From: an uncultured Elusimicrobia bacterium
Lineage (GTDB): Bacteria > Elusimicrobiota > Elusimicrobia > UBA1565 > UBA9628
Length of the DNA: 64,000 nucleotides
Reading direction: 5' to 3'
NCBI GenBank assembly: GCA_903830945.1
Contig: CAIKVT010000023.1
Span: forward strand, 44,415 to 108,414
Part shown: in pieces, positions 49,491 to 57,521 of the stretch
Layout: every line of letters starts with the position of its first letter
Position numbering within the stretch: the stretch's first letter is position 1
Translations under genes and position numbers: made by a program
The notes under the pieces: generated by a model
What the model was told of the DNA's origin: nothing
The model's input: the letters and a program-made list of their open reading frames with translations, nothing else
Databases searched by the model: none

Positions 49491-51532
49491 GCCAGCCTCC
49501 CCGCCTCTTCCCCGCGCTCCAGCGCCAGCGCCTCGCCCGAGTCCTCGCCTCTGGGGACCGTGACCTTGAACGTCGTCCCGGTGGGGCCGGCGGCGGGATC
49601 GGCGTTGGAGCGGACCTCGATGCGCCCGCCGTGCATCTTGACTATCCCGTGCGCGACGGCCAGGCCCAGCCCCGTCCCCTTGCCGACCTGCTTGGTGGTG
49701 AAGAACGGCTCGAACACCTTACGCAGGTTCTGCGGCGCGATGCCGACGCCCGTATCCGAGACCTCGAAGGTCACATCCTCCTCCGAGCCCAGGATGCGCA
49801 CGCTCAGGCAGCCGCCCTCCGGCATGGCGGCGTCGGCGTTGCTGAACAGATTGCATAGGACCTGGATCATCTGGTCCGGGTCCGCCTCGATGACGGGCTG
49901 CACGAGCTCCAGGCTGGTCCGCACCCGCACGAACGGCCGCAGGCGCGCGGCGGTGACGGATTTCGCCACCAGGTCCCGGACGTCGACGCTCTGCCGGAAC
50001 ACCTTGTTCTGGCGGGCGAAATTCAAAAGGCCCGCGACGATCTTCTTGCAGCGGTCAGCGTGCTCCGCGATGGCGCTCAGGTCGGAGCGGAAGTCGTCGC
50101 GCCCGTCGATCCTCTCCAGAAGAAGGTTCGCGTAGATCAGCACCACGCCCAACGGGTTGTTGACCTCGTGCGCGATACCGGCCGCGATCTGCCCCATACT
50201 GGCCAGCCGCTCGGATTGCGTGAGCGCCTCGCGGGCGACGGAGAGGTCCTCGTGGGACTGCTCCAGTTTGCTCACCGTGGTGCGCAGCTGCTCGATGGTG
50301 AAGGGAAGGCACATCTCCGGCTCCGCGAGCCGGCGGAAGACCGCGGCGGAATGGTCCCGGCAGGTCAGATAGCCGCAGGCTCCGCAGTTGAGCTCGTCCT
50401 GTGGGCCCTGCTTGCCCATCCTCAGGAGTATCCCCTTCATCTCGTCCTCGGACGGCTGGTCGAGCCGCTGGTCCGCGGCCTGAAAGCCCCGCCCGAGGAC
50501 GACCTTGCGCCAGCGCTTGAGGTCGCGGGCGTGGGTGTGGGGGTCGACGCTGGCCAGCTGGCGCTGGAGGTTGCGGGCCACGCGGCGCTGGCGGGTGAAG
50601 ACCGTCTCCTCCTGCGTGAATCCAGGCCCCATCACGCAACCATGACAGGAGAGGACCTCGAGCAGGCGCACTTCGCCGGGATCCTTCTGGAACTCACGGA
50701 TGGTGCGCCACATGCCGCCCTGCTCATCGGCGACCACGAGGTCCCCGCGCATCAGGTCCTCCGTGAGTCCCGCGGCCTGCAGCAGGCCCCTCGAGACGGG
50801 GAACAGGCCTCCGGCCCCGCCGCGAGGCGGGTCGAACTGGACCTCCTCGGCCTTCTCCACGTCGACGCCGGCCGACTCGAACATGCCGCGCAGCTCCCGG
50901 AAAGTCAGGACCGCCTCGATCTCGCCGCGGAACTCAGCGGACTCCGCCTCGCCCTTCTTGGCCACGCACGGGCCCACGAACACGACGGACACGCCGCTGC
51001 CGCGCAGGGCGCGCACGACCCGGGCGGTCGCGATCATGGGTGAGACCACCGGGCAGAGGGCGGAGGCAAGCTCGGGTACGTATTTCTCGACGTAGGCCAC
51101 GACCGCGGGACAGGTCGTGGCGATGTAGCGGTCATCGGTGGCGGCGAGCAACCGAGCGTATTCGCGAGCCACCAGGTCCGCCCCGAAGCTCACTTCATGA
51201 ACCGAGGCGAATCCCAATCGCCGCAGCGCGCCCACCAGGCGCTCGGCCGGCAGCTCCGCGAACTCGGCCGGGTAACTGGGAGCGATGAGCGCGGCGACGG
51301 GCTTGCCGCCGGCGAGCAGCCCGCGAACCTTGACGGTGGAATCATAGACGAGCTTGGCCTTCATGGCGCAGACCCGGATGCAGTTGCCGCAGCCGATGCA
51401 GCGCTCGGAGAGGACCTGCGCCTGCCCGCCGCTGACTTGGATGGCCTTAGCCGGGCACTCGCGCACGCAGGTGTAGCACATGCGGCACTTTTCCTTGATC
51501 GTGCTCACCAACGGCTGGTCGCCGACGTGCAT
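49487..51532 (-). CDS. hydS: Sensory [FeFe]-hydrogenase fused to a histidine kinase (HydS-like)
   Basis: Soluble protein of 681 residues. Two [4Fe-4S] ferredoxin sites (C16, C19, C22, C26 and C45, C48, C51, C55) precede an [FeFe]-hydrogenase H-domain (about 75-310) that keeps all four H-cluster cysteines: C141 in TTCPAVV, C189 in GPCVAKKGE, C296 and C299 in LSCHGCVMGPG. A third iron-sulfur module of the PF04060 type follows (C383, C386, C391, C408 in NCGACGYLTC...), then a coiled coil, HisKA with His455 in GIAHEVNNPLG and HATPase_c with GTGLGLAVAHG. There is no PAS domain. The altered loops point to a low-activity, H2- or redox-sensing group C enzyme. Operon position after hydA and a receiver gene; it should phosphorylate the receivers in the island. 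Confidence 0.9.
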   Translation of the reverse strand: MHVGDQPLVSTIKEKCRMCYTCVRECPAKAIQVSGGQAQVLSERCIGCGNCIRVCAMKAKLVYDSTVKVRGLLAGGKPVAALIAPSYPAEFAELPAERLVGALRRLGFASVHEVSFGADLVAREYARLLAATDDRYIATTCPAVVAYVEKYVPELASALCPVVSPMIATARVVRALRGSGVSVVFVGPCVAKKGEAESAEFRGEIEAVLTFRELRGMFESAGVDVEKAEEVQFDPPRGGAGGLFPVSRGLLQAAGLTEDLMRGDLVVADEQGGMWRTIREFQKDPGEVRLLEVLSCHGCVMGPGFTQEETVFTRQRRVARNLQRQLASVDPHTHARDLKRWRKVVLGRGFQAADQRLDQPSEDEMKGILLRMGKQGPQDELNCGACGYLTCRDHSAAVFRRLAEPEMCLPFTIEQLRTTVSKLEQSHEDLSVAREALTQSERLASMGQIAAGIAHEVNNPLGVVLIYANLLLERIDGRDDFRSDLSAIAEHADRCKKIVAGLLNFARQNKVFRQSVDVRDLVAKSVTAARLRPFVRVRTSLELVQPVIEADPDQMIQVLCNLFSNADAAMPEGGCLSVRILGSEEDVTFEVSDTGVGIAPQNLRKVFEPFFTTKQVGKGTGLGLAVAHGIVKMHGGRIEVRSNADPAAGPTGTTFKVTVPRGEDSGEALALERGEEAGRLA

Positions 51533-51559
51533 GGTTGCTCCTGGGCTCGCCTTACGGCG

Positions 51560-51967
51560 TCAAGCCCGGACCGAACAGGCTTCCAACAGCCGTTTGACCT
51601 CGTTGCGCAGCAGCTCCGGGCGGACCGGCTTGTTAAGGAAACTGTCCGCCTTGATCCAGGGTTTCTCGCCTCCTGCCTCCAAGGGGAACTTGAAGCCGGT
51701 CACGGAAGAGACCGAGGTCAGGATGATCACCGGCGTGCCGGGGTAGAGCTTCTTGACCTTGTGGCTCAGCATGAACCCGGAGTCCTGGTTCTCCATCATC
51801 ACGTCCACGATCGCCAGGTCGGGCCGCGCGTCGATCAGGCGTTCCTCGGCCTGGGCCTCCCCCTCGGCCGCGATCACCTCGTAGCCGGCGTCCGTCAGGA
51901 CCAGAGTGAGCTGGTCCAGGATGTCCTTGTCATCGTCCACGACCAGTATGTTCGTCTTTTTCTTCAT
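51560..51967 (-). CDS. Stand-alone receiver between hydA and the hydrogenase-kinase
   Basis: Single receiver of 135 residues (NILVVDDDKDILDQL, LAIVDVMMENQDSGF, SFLNKPVRPELL). It has the long alpha4-beta5 segment seen in the other receivers here (KFPLEAGGEKPWIKADSF). It overlaps the hydA stop by 4 bases and is 27 bases before the sensory hydrogenase-kinase gene, so it is the most likely direct phosphorylation partner of that kinase. No output domain is present. Confidence 0.88.
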   Translation of the reverse strand: MKKKTNILVVDDDKDILDQLTLVLTDAGYEVIAAEGEAQAEERLIDARPDLAIVDVMMENQDSGFMLSHKVKKLYPGTPVIILTSVSSVTGFKFPLEAGGEKPWIKADSFLNKPVRPELLRNEVKRLLEACSVRA

Positions 51968-53685
51968 AGCACCACCTTGCGTTCGTGATAATGGGTATGC
52001 AGCAACTCGTGGCTCTTCGGACCCAGAGGCTTGCCGAGGAACTCCTTATAGAGCCGGGCCACATGCGTATTGGCGTGGCTGACGCGCACCTTCGCCGACC
52101 CGTCGAGGTCGTAGAGGGCCTGCATGCGCGCCTTCACCGCCGCAGCGTCCATCCCTATGGGCTGGCCGCCGCCGGCGATGCAGCCGCCGGGGCAAGTCAT
52201 GATCTCGATGAAGTGCAGGTCTTTGCGGCCGGCGCGGAGCTGTTCCATGAGCTTGCGCGCGTTGCCCAACCCGCTGGCCACGGCCGCCTTCACCTCCAGG
52301 TCCCCGATCTTGAGCGAGGTCTCCTTGACCCCCTCGAGCCCGCGCACGGCGCGCACGTCGAGATTCTCCAACTCACGCCCGGTGATCAGGACGTGCGCCG
52401 AGCGCAGGGCCGCCTCCATCACCCCGCCGCTGGCGCCGAAGATCTTGCCGGCCGTGGTCCTTTCCCCGAACGGGGTGTCCGCGGTGTCTGGCTTGAGCGC
52501 CGAGATGTCGATGCCGAAGCGCCGGATAAGGTGCCCCAGCTCGCGGGTGGTCAGCACGTAGTCCACGTCCGGCATGAAGTCGCGCCCCATCTCCGAACGG
52601 CCGCACTCGAACTTCTTGGCCGTGCAGGGCATGACGCTGACGCTGACGATCTTCTTGGGGTCGATCTTCTCTCGCTGGGCGAAGAAGCTCTTGATGAGCG
52701 CGCCCATCATCTGCTGCGGGCTCTTGCAGGTGGAGACGTTGGGCAGCAGCTCCGGGTAGAACTGCTCCACGAACTTGATCCAGCCCGGCGAGCAGCTGGT
52801 GATCATGGGCAGGACGCCGCCCGTGGTGACCCGCTGCACCAGCTCGGAGCCTTCCTCCATGATGGTCAGGTCGGCAGTGAAGGAGGTATCGAAAACCCGC
52901 GCGAATCCCAGCCTGCGGAAGGCCGCCACCATCTGCCCGTCGATGTCCTTGCCAGGCTTATAGCCGAACTCCTCGGCGAGGCTGACCGAGACGGCCGGGG
53001 CGTGCTGGACCACGACATATTTGCCGGGGTCCGCCAGTGCCGCGACCACGGCATCGACGCTGGACTGCTCGGTCAAAGCGCCGGTGGGGCAGACCACGAT
53101 GCACTGCCCGCAGTTGACGCAACTGGACACGTTGAGCCCCTTGTCGAACGCGGTGGCGACCATGGTGCGGCTGCCCCGGCCGACAAAGTCGATGGCCGAG
53201 ACGCCCTGGACCTCCTCGCAGACACGGACGCAGCGGCCGCAGAGGATGCATTTGGCGGGGTCGCGCACGATCGATGGGCTAGAGAGGTCCATCTCCTTGA
53301 CGGACTTGTCGCCCCCGTAGCGCCGCTGGCTAACGCCCAGCTCCTGCGACAGAGACTGCAGGTCGCACCGGCCGCTCTTGCCGCAGTAGAGACAGTCGTC
53401 CGGATGGCTGCTCAGGAGCAATTCCACGATGGTCCGGCGGGCATCCAGGACCCTGGGGGAATGCGTCTGGATGCGCATGCCGTCCGCGACAGGAGCCGAA
53501 CAGGCCGGAACCAAGCCCGGCGCGCCCGCCACTTCGACGACGCAAATGCGGCAGGCTCCCGTGGGAGTCATGCCCTTCATATGGCAAAGGGTCGGGACAT
53601 TGATTCCCTCCCGCGACAAGGAATCGAGGATGGTGTCACCCGATTCCGCCTTGACTTCACGTCCGTTGACCTCGAGTTTCATCAT
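51964..53685 (-). CDS. hydA: [FeFe]-hydrogenase catalytic subunit HydA of a trimeric (NADH/ferredoxin) enzyme
   Basis: Catalytic subunit of 573 residues. N-terminal [2Fe-2S] domain (C34, C45, C48, C62), His-Cys [4Fe-4S] site (HPDDCLYCGKSGRC), two ferredoxin sites (C146, C149, C152, C156 and C189, C192, C195, C199), then the H-cluster domain with motif L1 TSCSPGW (C298), L2 VMPCTAKKFE (C354) and L3 IMTCPGGCIAGGGQP (C498, C502), and the small-subunit-like C terminus ending SHELLHTHYHERKVVL. All H-cluster ligands are present. With HydB and HydC upstream it forms a trimeric hydrogenase of the kind that couples NADH and ferredoxin to H2. It begins 9 bases after hydB and overlaps the next receiver gene by 4. 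Confidence 0.95.
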   Translation of the reverse strand: MMKLEVNGREVKAESGDTILDSLSREGINVPTLCHMKGMTPTGACRICVVEVAGAPGLVPACSAPVADGMRIQTHSPRVLDARRTIVELLLSSHPDDCLYCGKSGRCDLQSLSQELGVSQRRYGGDKSVKEMDLSSPSIVRDPAKCILCGRCVRVCEEVQGVSAIDFVGRGSRTMVATAFDKGLNVSSCVNCGQCIVVCPTGALTEQSSVDAVVAALADPGKYVVVQHAPAVSVSLAEEFGYKPGKDIDGQMVAAFRRLGFARVFDTSFTADLTIMEEGSELVQRVTTGGVLPMITSCSPGWIKFVEQFYPELLPNVSTCKSPQQMMGALIKSFFAQREKIDPKKIVSVSVMPCTAKKFECGRSEMGRDFMPDVDYVLTTRELGHLIRRFGIDISALKPDTADTPFGERTTAGKIFGASGGVMEAALRSAHVLITGRELENLDVRAVRGLEGVKETSLKIGDLEVKAAVASGLGNARKLMEQLRAGRKDLHFIEIMTCPGGCIAGGGQPIGMDAAAVKARMQALYDLDGSAKVRVSHANTHVARLYKEFLGKPLGPKSHELLHTHYHERKVVL

Positions 53686-53694
53686 GATCTCCCT

Positions 53695-56600
53695 TCAAGC
53701 CTTCTGTGTGAACTCCAGGTCGCAGCGCAGGCACCGGCACGCCTCGGCCTTGGCGGCCGCTTCACAGATGCCCAGCTCGACTTCCTGATGGTTCCTCTTA
53801 CGCGCTTTCGCAGCAAGATGCGGGGTCTTGACCCGCGATTCGGCACCCGTCCCTTCAGGGACCTCGGCCGGCTCGACATAGACACTAGGCAGGCGCACCT
53901 TGGCGATGGTGCACATCTGCCGGCCCGTGATGAAGCGGTCCATCATGGCCGCGGCCCGCTTGCCGTCCGCGATGGCGTCGATCACCGTATTGGGGCCGCG
54001 GACCGCGTCTCCGCCAGCGAAAACCCCGGACTTGGAGGTCTGCATCGTGCCAGGATCCGCGGCCACGCCGCCCCGTTTGGAGGCGCCGAGTCCTGCGAGC
54101 CCTGACCGGTCTGGGCTTTCGCTGATGGCGATGATGAGCGTATCCAGCGGGACCTGATGCTCGGAGCAGGGCACCGCGACGAAACCCTGCCTGCCGCCTG
54201 CATCCTTGGCGCCCATCTTATTGCGCACGAACTCGACTTGCACCAGCTTGCCGCCATCGGCGATGATCTGGGTCGGCGCGACGAGCGGGACGATCTTCAC
54301 GCCCTCCTCCACGGCCGCGGCCACCTCTTCCTCGTACGCCGGCATCTCGCTCAAGGAGCGGCGGTAGAAGACCGTCACCGACTGGACCCCCTTCTGCCGG
54401 ATGGCCACCCGGGCCGCGTCGAGGGCGGAGTTGCCGCCGCCGATGATGCCGACCCGACCGGAGGCCAGCTCCTGGCCTCTGAGGTTGTAGGATTTCAGGA
54501 AGTCAATACCATGCATGATGCCCTTGGCCTGCTCACCGTCGAGCTCGAGCTTACGGCTGGCATGCGAACCGATCGCGATGTACACCGCGTCGTAGCCTTC
54601 CTTAAAAAGGCTCTCCACCGTAAAATCCTTGCCCAAGGCCTTACCGGTGCGGATCTCCATGTTCTGATTGAGCAGGCTCTTTATCTCTCGGGATAGGCTC
54701 TCGCGCGGCAGGCGGTATTCGGGGATAGCGCAGACCAACATGCCGCCGGCCCTCTTCTCCCTCTCGAAAACAGTCACCTTGTGCCCCAGGATTGAGAGTC
54801 CATGGGCGGCGGTAAGCCCGGAAGGGCCCGCGCCGATCACCGCCACGCGCTTAGCGCCTTCGCACGCCTCGCGCACCACGGGCTTGTACGCGGAAGGCTC
54901 GACGTTGTCCACTAGGAACCGCTTGAGCGCGCGGACCGCGATTGGCTCGCCTCCGGTGGTCCCGCAGCGGCACATGGCCTCGCAGGGATGATGGCAGACG
55001 CGGGCGCAGCTGATGGGCAGGGGATTGGCCTGCCGCACCACGCGGTAAGCCTCTTCGTACTCTCCCCGGGCGACGTGCGCGACGTAGCGCCACACCTCGG
55101 TCTCCACGGGGCAGGTGTTGGCGCAAGGCGCTCCGACGAGCTCCCGGCACGCGCCCGTTGGGCAGCGCCGCTCGTAGATATGGGCCTCGTACTCGTCCCG
55201 GAACCAGCGCAGTGTGCTCAGGACCGGGTTGGGCGCGGTCTGCCCGAGGCCGCACAGCGAGGTCTCCTTAATGGTCTTGGCCAGCTTCTCCAGATTGAGG
55301 ATGCCCTGAAAACGCAGCAGCGCGTCGACCCCGTTCTCCTTGCGGCGCGGCCGGGTGATGGCCTTGAGTATTTCGAGCATGCGGCGCGTGCCCTCGCGGC
55401 ACGGAATGCACTTGCCGCAGCTCTCGTTCTGGATGAACTCCATGAAGAACTTGGCGAGGTCCACCATACAGGTGCTCTCGTCCATCACGACCAGGCCGCC
55501 GGAGCCGACGATGGCGCCCAGCGACTGCAGCGACTCGTAATCGATCTTCACGTCCATCTGGCTGGCGGGGATGCAGCCGCCGGAGGGGCCGCCCATCTGC
55601 GCGGCCTTGAACTTCTTGCCGCGCGGCACGCCGCCGCCGATCTCGTCGACGATCTCGCGCAGGGAGGTCCCGAAGGGCACCTCGACGAGGCCGATGTTAT
55701 TGACGCAGCCGACCAGCGAGAAGACCTTGGTGCCCTTAGACTTCTCGCTGCCGATGCCTGAGAACCACGCGGCGCCGCGGTCGATGATGAGCGGGATATT
55801 GCACCAGGTCTCGACGTTGTTGATGTTCGACGGCTTGCCGAATACGCCGGACTGCGCCGGGAACGGCGGCCGCGGCCGCGGCATGCCGCGCTTGCCCTCG
55901 ATGGAGTGCATGAGGGCCGTCTCCTCGCCGCAGACGAAGGCGCCGGCTCCCATCTTGATGATGATGTCGAAGCTGAAACCGCTGCCCAGGATATCGTCTC
56001 CAAGCAGTCCGCACTCGTGCATCTGCGCAAGGGCCTTATTAAGCTGCTCGATAGCCAGGGGGTACTCGGCGCGGCAGTAGATGTAGGCCTTGCTGGCCCC
56101 GATAGCGTAGGCGCCGATCATCATGCCCTCGATCATGAGATGCGGGTTGCCCTCGATCTCGGAGCGGTTCATGTAGGCGCCCGGGTCGCCCTCGTCGGCG
56201 TTGCAGATGATGTACTTGGTATCGCCTGGGGACTTGCGGCAGAGCTCCCACTTGCGTCCGGTAGGGAAGCCCGCGCCGCCGCGCCCACGCAGGCCGGAAC
56301 GCTTGACCTCATCGATGACCTGCTCGGCGGACATCCTCTTAAGGACCTTAGCCAAAGCCGCATAGCCGCCGTTCAAGATATAATCATCGATAGAAGTCGG
56401 ATCGAGATGCCCGTTGGAAGCCAGGATCACGCGCATCTGCTTCTTGTAAAACGGCACATCCTGCTCGCGCAGGATACGCTGCCCGGTGCCTGGATCGACG
56501 TACTGCAGGCGTTCCACGACACCCTTTTCCACGCAGGTCACACGCACCAGTTCGTCGGCGTCCTCGGCCTTGACCAGCACGTAGAAGAAGTTCTCGGGCC

Positions 56601-56841
56601 GCACCACCACGATCGGCCCTCTCTCGCAGAAACCGTGGCAGCCAGTGACCTTGACCTCGGCCTTGCCGGACAGCCCGTGCTTCTTGACCGCGGCCTTGAG
56701 AGCCTTGACGAGGTCGATGGAGCCCTGGGCGTTGCAGCCCGTGCCGCCGCAGACGCAGATGCGGATCTTAGACGGGTCGTGCGCGGCCTTAAGGGACTCC
56801 CGGTAGGTCTCCAGCTGATCTGCGTTGTCAAATCTCATCAT
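53695..56841 (-). CDS. hydB: HydB: NuoF-like NADH subunit fused to a GltD-like FAD/NAD(P) flavoprotein
   Basis: Protein of 1048 residues. Residues 25-115 are a thioredoxin-like [2Fe-2S] domain (CVCGGTGC, CHGFCERGP); 150-430 the NuoF FMN/NADH core (GLRGRGGAGFPTGRKWE, CNADEGDPGAYMNR, MGAGAFVCGEETALM); then SLBB and a [4Fe-4S] site (ESCGKCIPCREGTRRML ... CGLGQTAPNP). From about 590 the usual ferredoxin tail is replaced by a GltD/dihydropyrimidine-dehydrogenase type module: CPVETEVW, SCARVCHHPCEAMC, an FAD Rossmann VIGAGPSGLTAAHG, and a second nucleotide site GIIGGGNSALDAARV, ending with CRCLRCDLEF. The extra flavin domain could add NADPH or another electron donor to the bifurcating enzyme. The start overlaps hydC by 4 bases. 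Confidence 0.95.
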   Translation of the reverse strand: MMRFDNADQLETYRESLKAAHDPSKIRICVCGGTGCNAQGSIDLVKALKAAVKKHGLSGKAEVKVTGCHGFCERGPIVVVRPENFFYVLVKAEDADELVRVTCVEKGVVERLQYVDPGTGQRILREQDVPFYKKQMRVILASNGHLDPTSIDDYILNGGYAALAKVLKRMSAEQVIDEVKRSGLRGRGGAGFPTGRKWELCRKSPGDTKYIICNADEGDPGAYMNRSEIEGNPHLMIEGMMIGAYAIGASKAYIYCRAEYPLAIEQLNKALAQMHECGLLGDDILGSGFSFDIIIKMGAGAFVCGEETALMHSIEGKRGMPRPRPPFPAQSGVFGKPSNINNVETWCNIPLIIDRGAAWFSGIGSEKSKGTKVFSLVGCVNNIGLVEVPFGTSLREIVDEIGGGVPRGKKFKAAQMGGPSGGCIPASQMDVKIDYESLQSLGAIVGSGGLVVMDESTCMVDLAKFFMEFIQNESCGKCIPCREGTRRMLEILKAITRPRRKENGVDALLRFQGILNLEKLAKTIKETSLCGLGQTAPNPVLSTLRWFRDEYEAHIYERRCPTGACRELVGAPCANTCPVETEVWRYVAHVARGEYEEAYRVVRQANPLPISCARVCHHPCEAMCRCGTTGGEPIAVRALKRFLVDNVEPSAYKPVVREACEGAKRVAVIGAGPSGLTAAHGLSILGHKVTVFEREKRAGGMLVCAIPEYRLPRESLSREIKSLLNQNMEIRTGKALGKDFTVESLFKEGYDAVYIAIGSHASRKLELDGEQAKGIMHGIDFLKSYNLRGQELASGRVGIIGGGNSALDAARVAIRQKGVQSVTVFYRRSLSEMPAYEEEVAAAVEEGVKIVPLVAPTQIIADGGKLVQVEFVRNKMGAKDAGGRQGFVAVPCSEHQVPLDTLIIAISESPDRSGLAGLGASKRGGVAADPGTMQTSKSGVFAGGDAVRGPNTVIDAIADGKRAAAMMDRFITGRQMCTIAKVRLPSVYVEPAEVPEGTGAESRVKTPHLAAKARKRNHQEVELGICEAAAKAEACRCLRCDLEFTQKA

Positions 56842-57398
56842 GACGATTTCTCCTCCATCTTACCCGTGCGGCCGCGCCGCGAGGACTTCGAAGTCGTATC
56901 AACTTTAACCGCGGGGGCCACCGCACCTGCCTTCTGCCGACACTCGTCCAAGAGCTTGGCGAGTTTGGTCTGCGACACCTTCGGGAAGAACTCACCGTTG
57001 ATAGTGATGGCAGGCGACAGAGCGCAGGCGCCCAGGCACGCCACCACCTCAATGCTGAACAGACCATCCCGCGTGGTCTGGCCTGGCTCGATGCGCAGCG
57101 CTTTGGTCAAGGTCTCAAGTGTCTTGGCAGAGCCTTTCACATGGCAGGCCGTGCCGCGGCAGAGCATGACGTGGAACTTCCCTTTAGGGGTAAATCGGAA
57201 TTGGTTATAGAACGTGGCCACGCCATATATCTTGCTGGCCGGGATGCGCATGTGCCTGCCGATACGGACCACCGCATCTTCGGACAGAAAGCCAAGTTTG
57301 GCCTGGACTTCTTGGAGTATGGGGATCAGATGATCCCGCTGAGAGCCAGGATGGCTCTTGAGTATCTCATCCATCATCGTTGAAGCCTGAAGACTCAT
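56838..57398 (-). CDS. hydC: HydC: NuoE-like [2Fe-2S] hydrogenase subunit
   Basis: Subunit of 186 residues with the thioredoxin-like [2Fe-2S] fold of NuoE: ILQEVQAKLGFLSEDAV, the first cysteine pair in CRGTACHVKGSA and the second in CLGACALSPA. It has a charged tail of about 35 residues (SKSSRRGRTGKMEEKSS) that normal NuoE lacks. I chose the ATG at 57398 because GGAGG lies 7 bases before it; the 42 upstream codons of the open frame have no family resemblance and include the promoter. First gene of the hydCBA-sensor operon, about 70 bases after a sigma-54 promoter. Confidence 0.93.
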   Translation of the reverse strand: MSLQASTMMDEILKSHPGSQRDHLIPILQEVQAKLGFLSEDAVVRIGRHMRIPASKIYGVATFYNQFRFTPKGKFHVMLCRGTACHVKGSAKTLETLTKALRIEPGQTTRDGLFSIEVVACLGACALSPAITINGEFFPKVSQTKLAKLLDECRQKAGAVAPAVKVDTTSKSSRRGRTGKMEEKSS

Positions 57399-57480
57399 TG
57401 TGTGCCTCCGCCATTTAGCCGCCAAGCAGCCTGTTGCCGGCTTATAGGATCGAACAAAAACACTGTCACTTCTTAAGCAA

Positions 57481-57496
57481 TGCAACTTAGATGCCA
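57481..57496 (-). promoter_or_regulatory. Sigma-54 (-24/-12) promoter of the hydCBA-sensor operon
   Basis: The minus strand reads TTGGCATCTAAGTTGCAT (57497-57480). GG and GC are separated by ten bases as in the sigma-54 consensus TGGCAC-N5-TTGC. The predicted start, about 12 bases after the GC, leaves a leader of roughly 70 bases to the hydC ATG. It is nearly the same sequence as the promoter of the hdr-flx operon at 44562-44577. Confidence 0.78.
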
Positions 57497-57521
57497 AGCG
57501 TTTCCCTAATATTAATTGGTT

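Noticed and set aside
51985..54105. 706-codon plus-strand frame opposite hydA/hydB
   Set aside because: Antisense shadow crossing two real genes; no motif or start signal.
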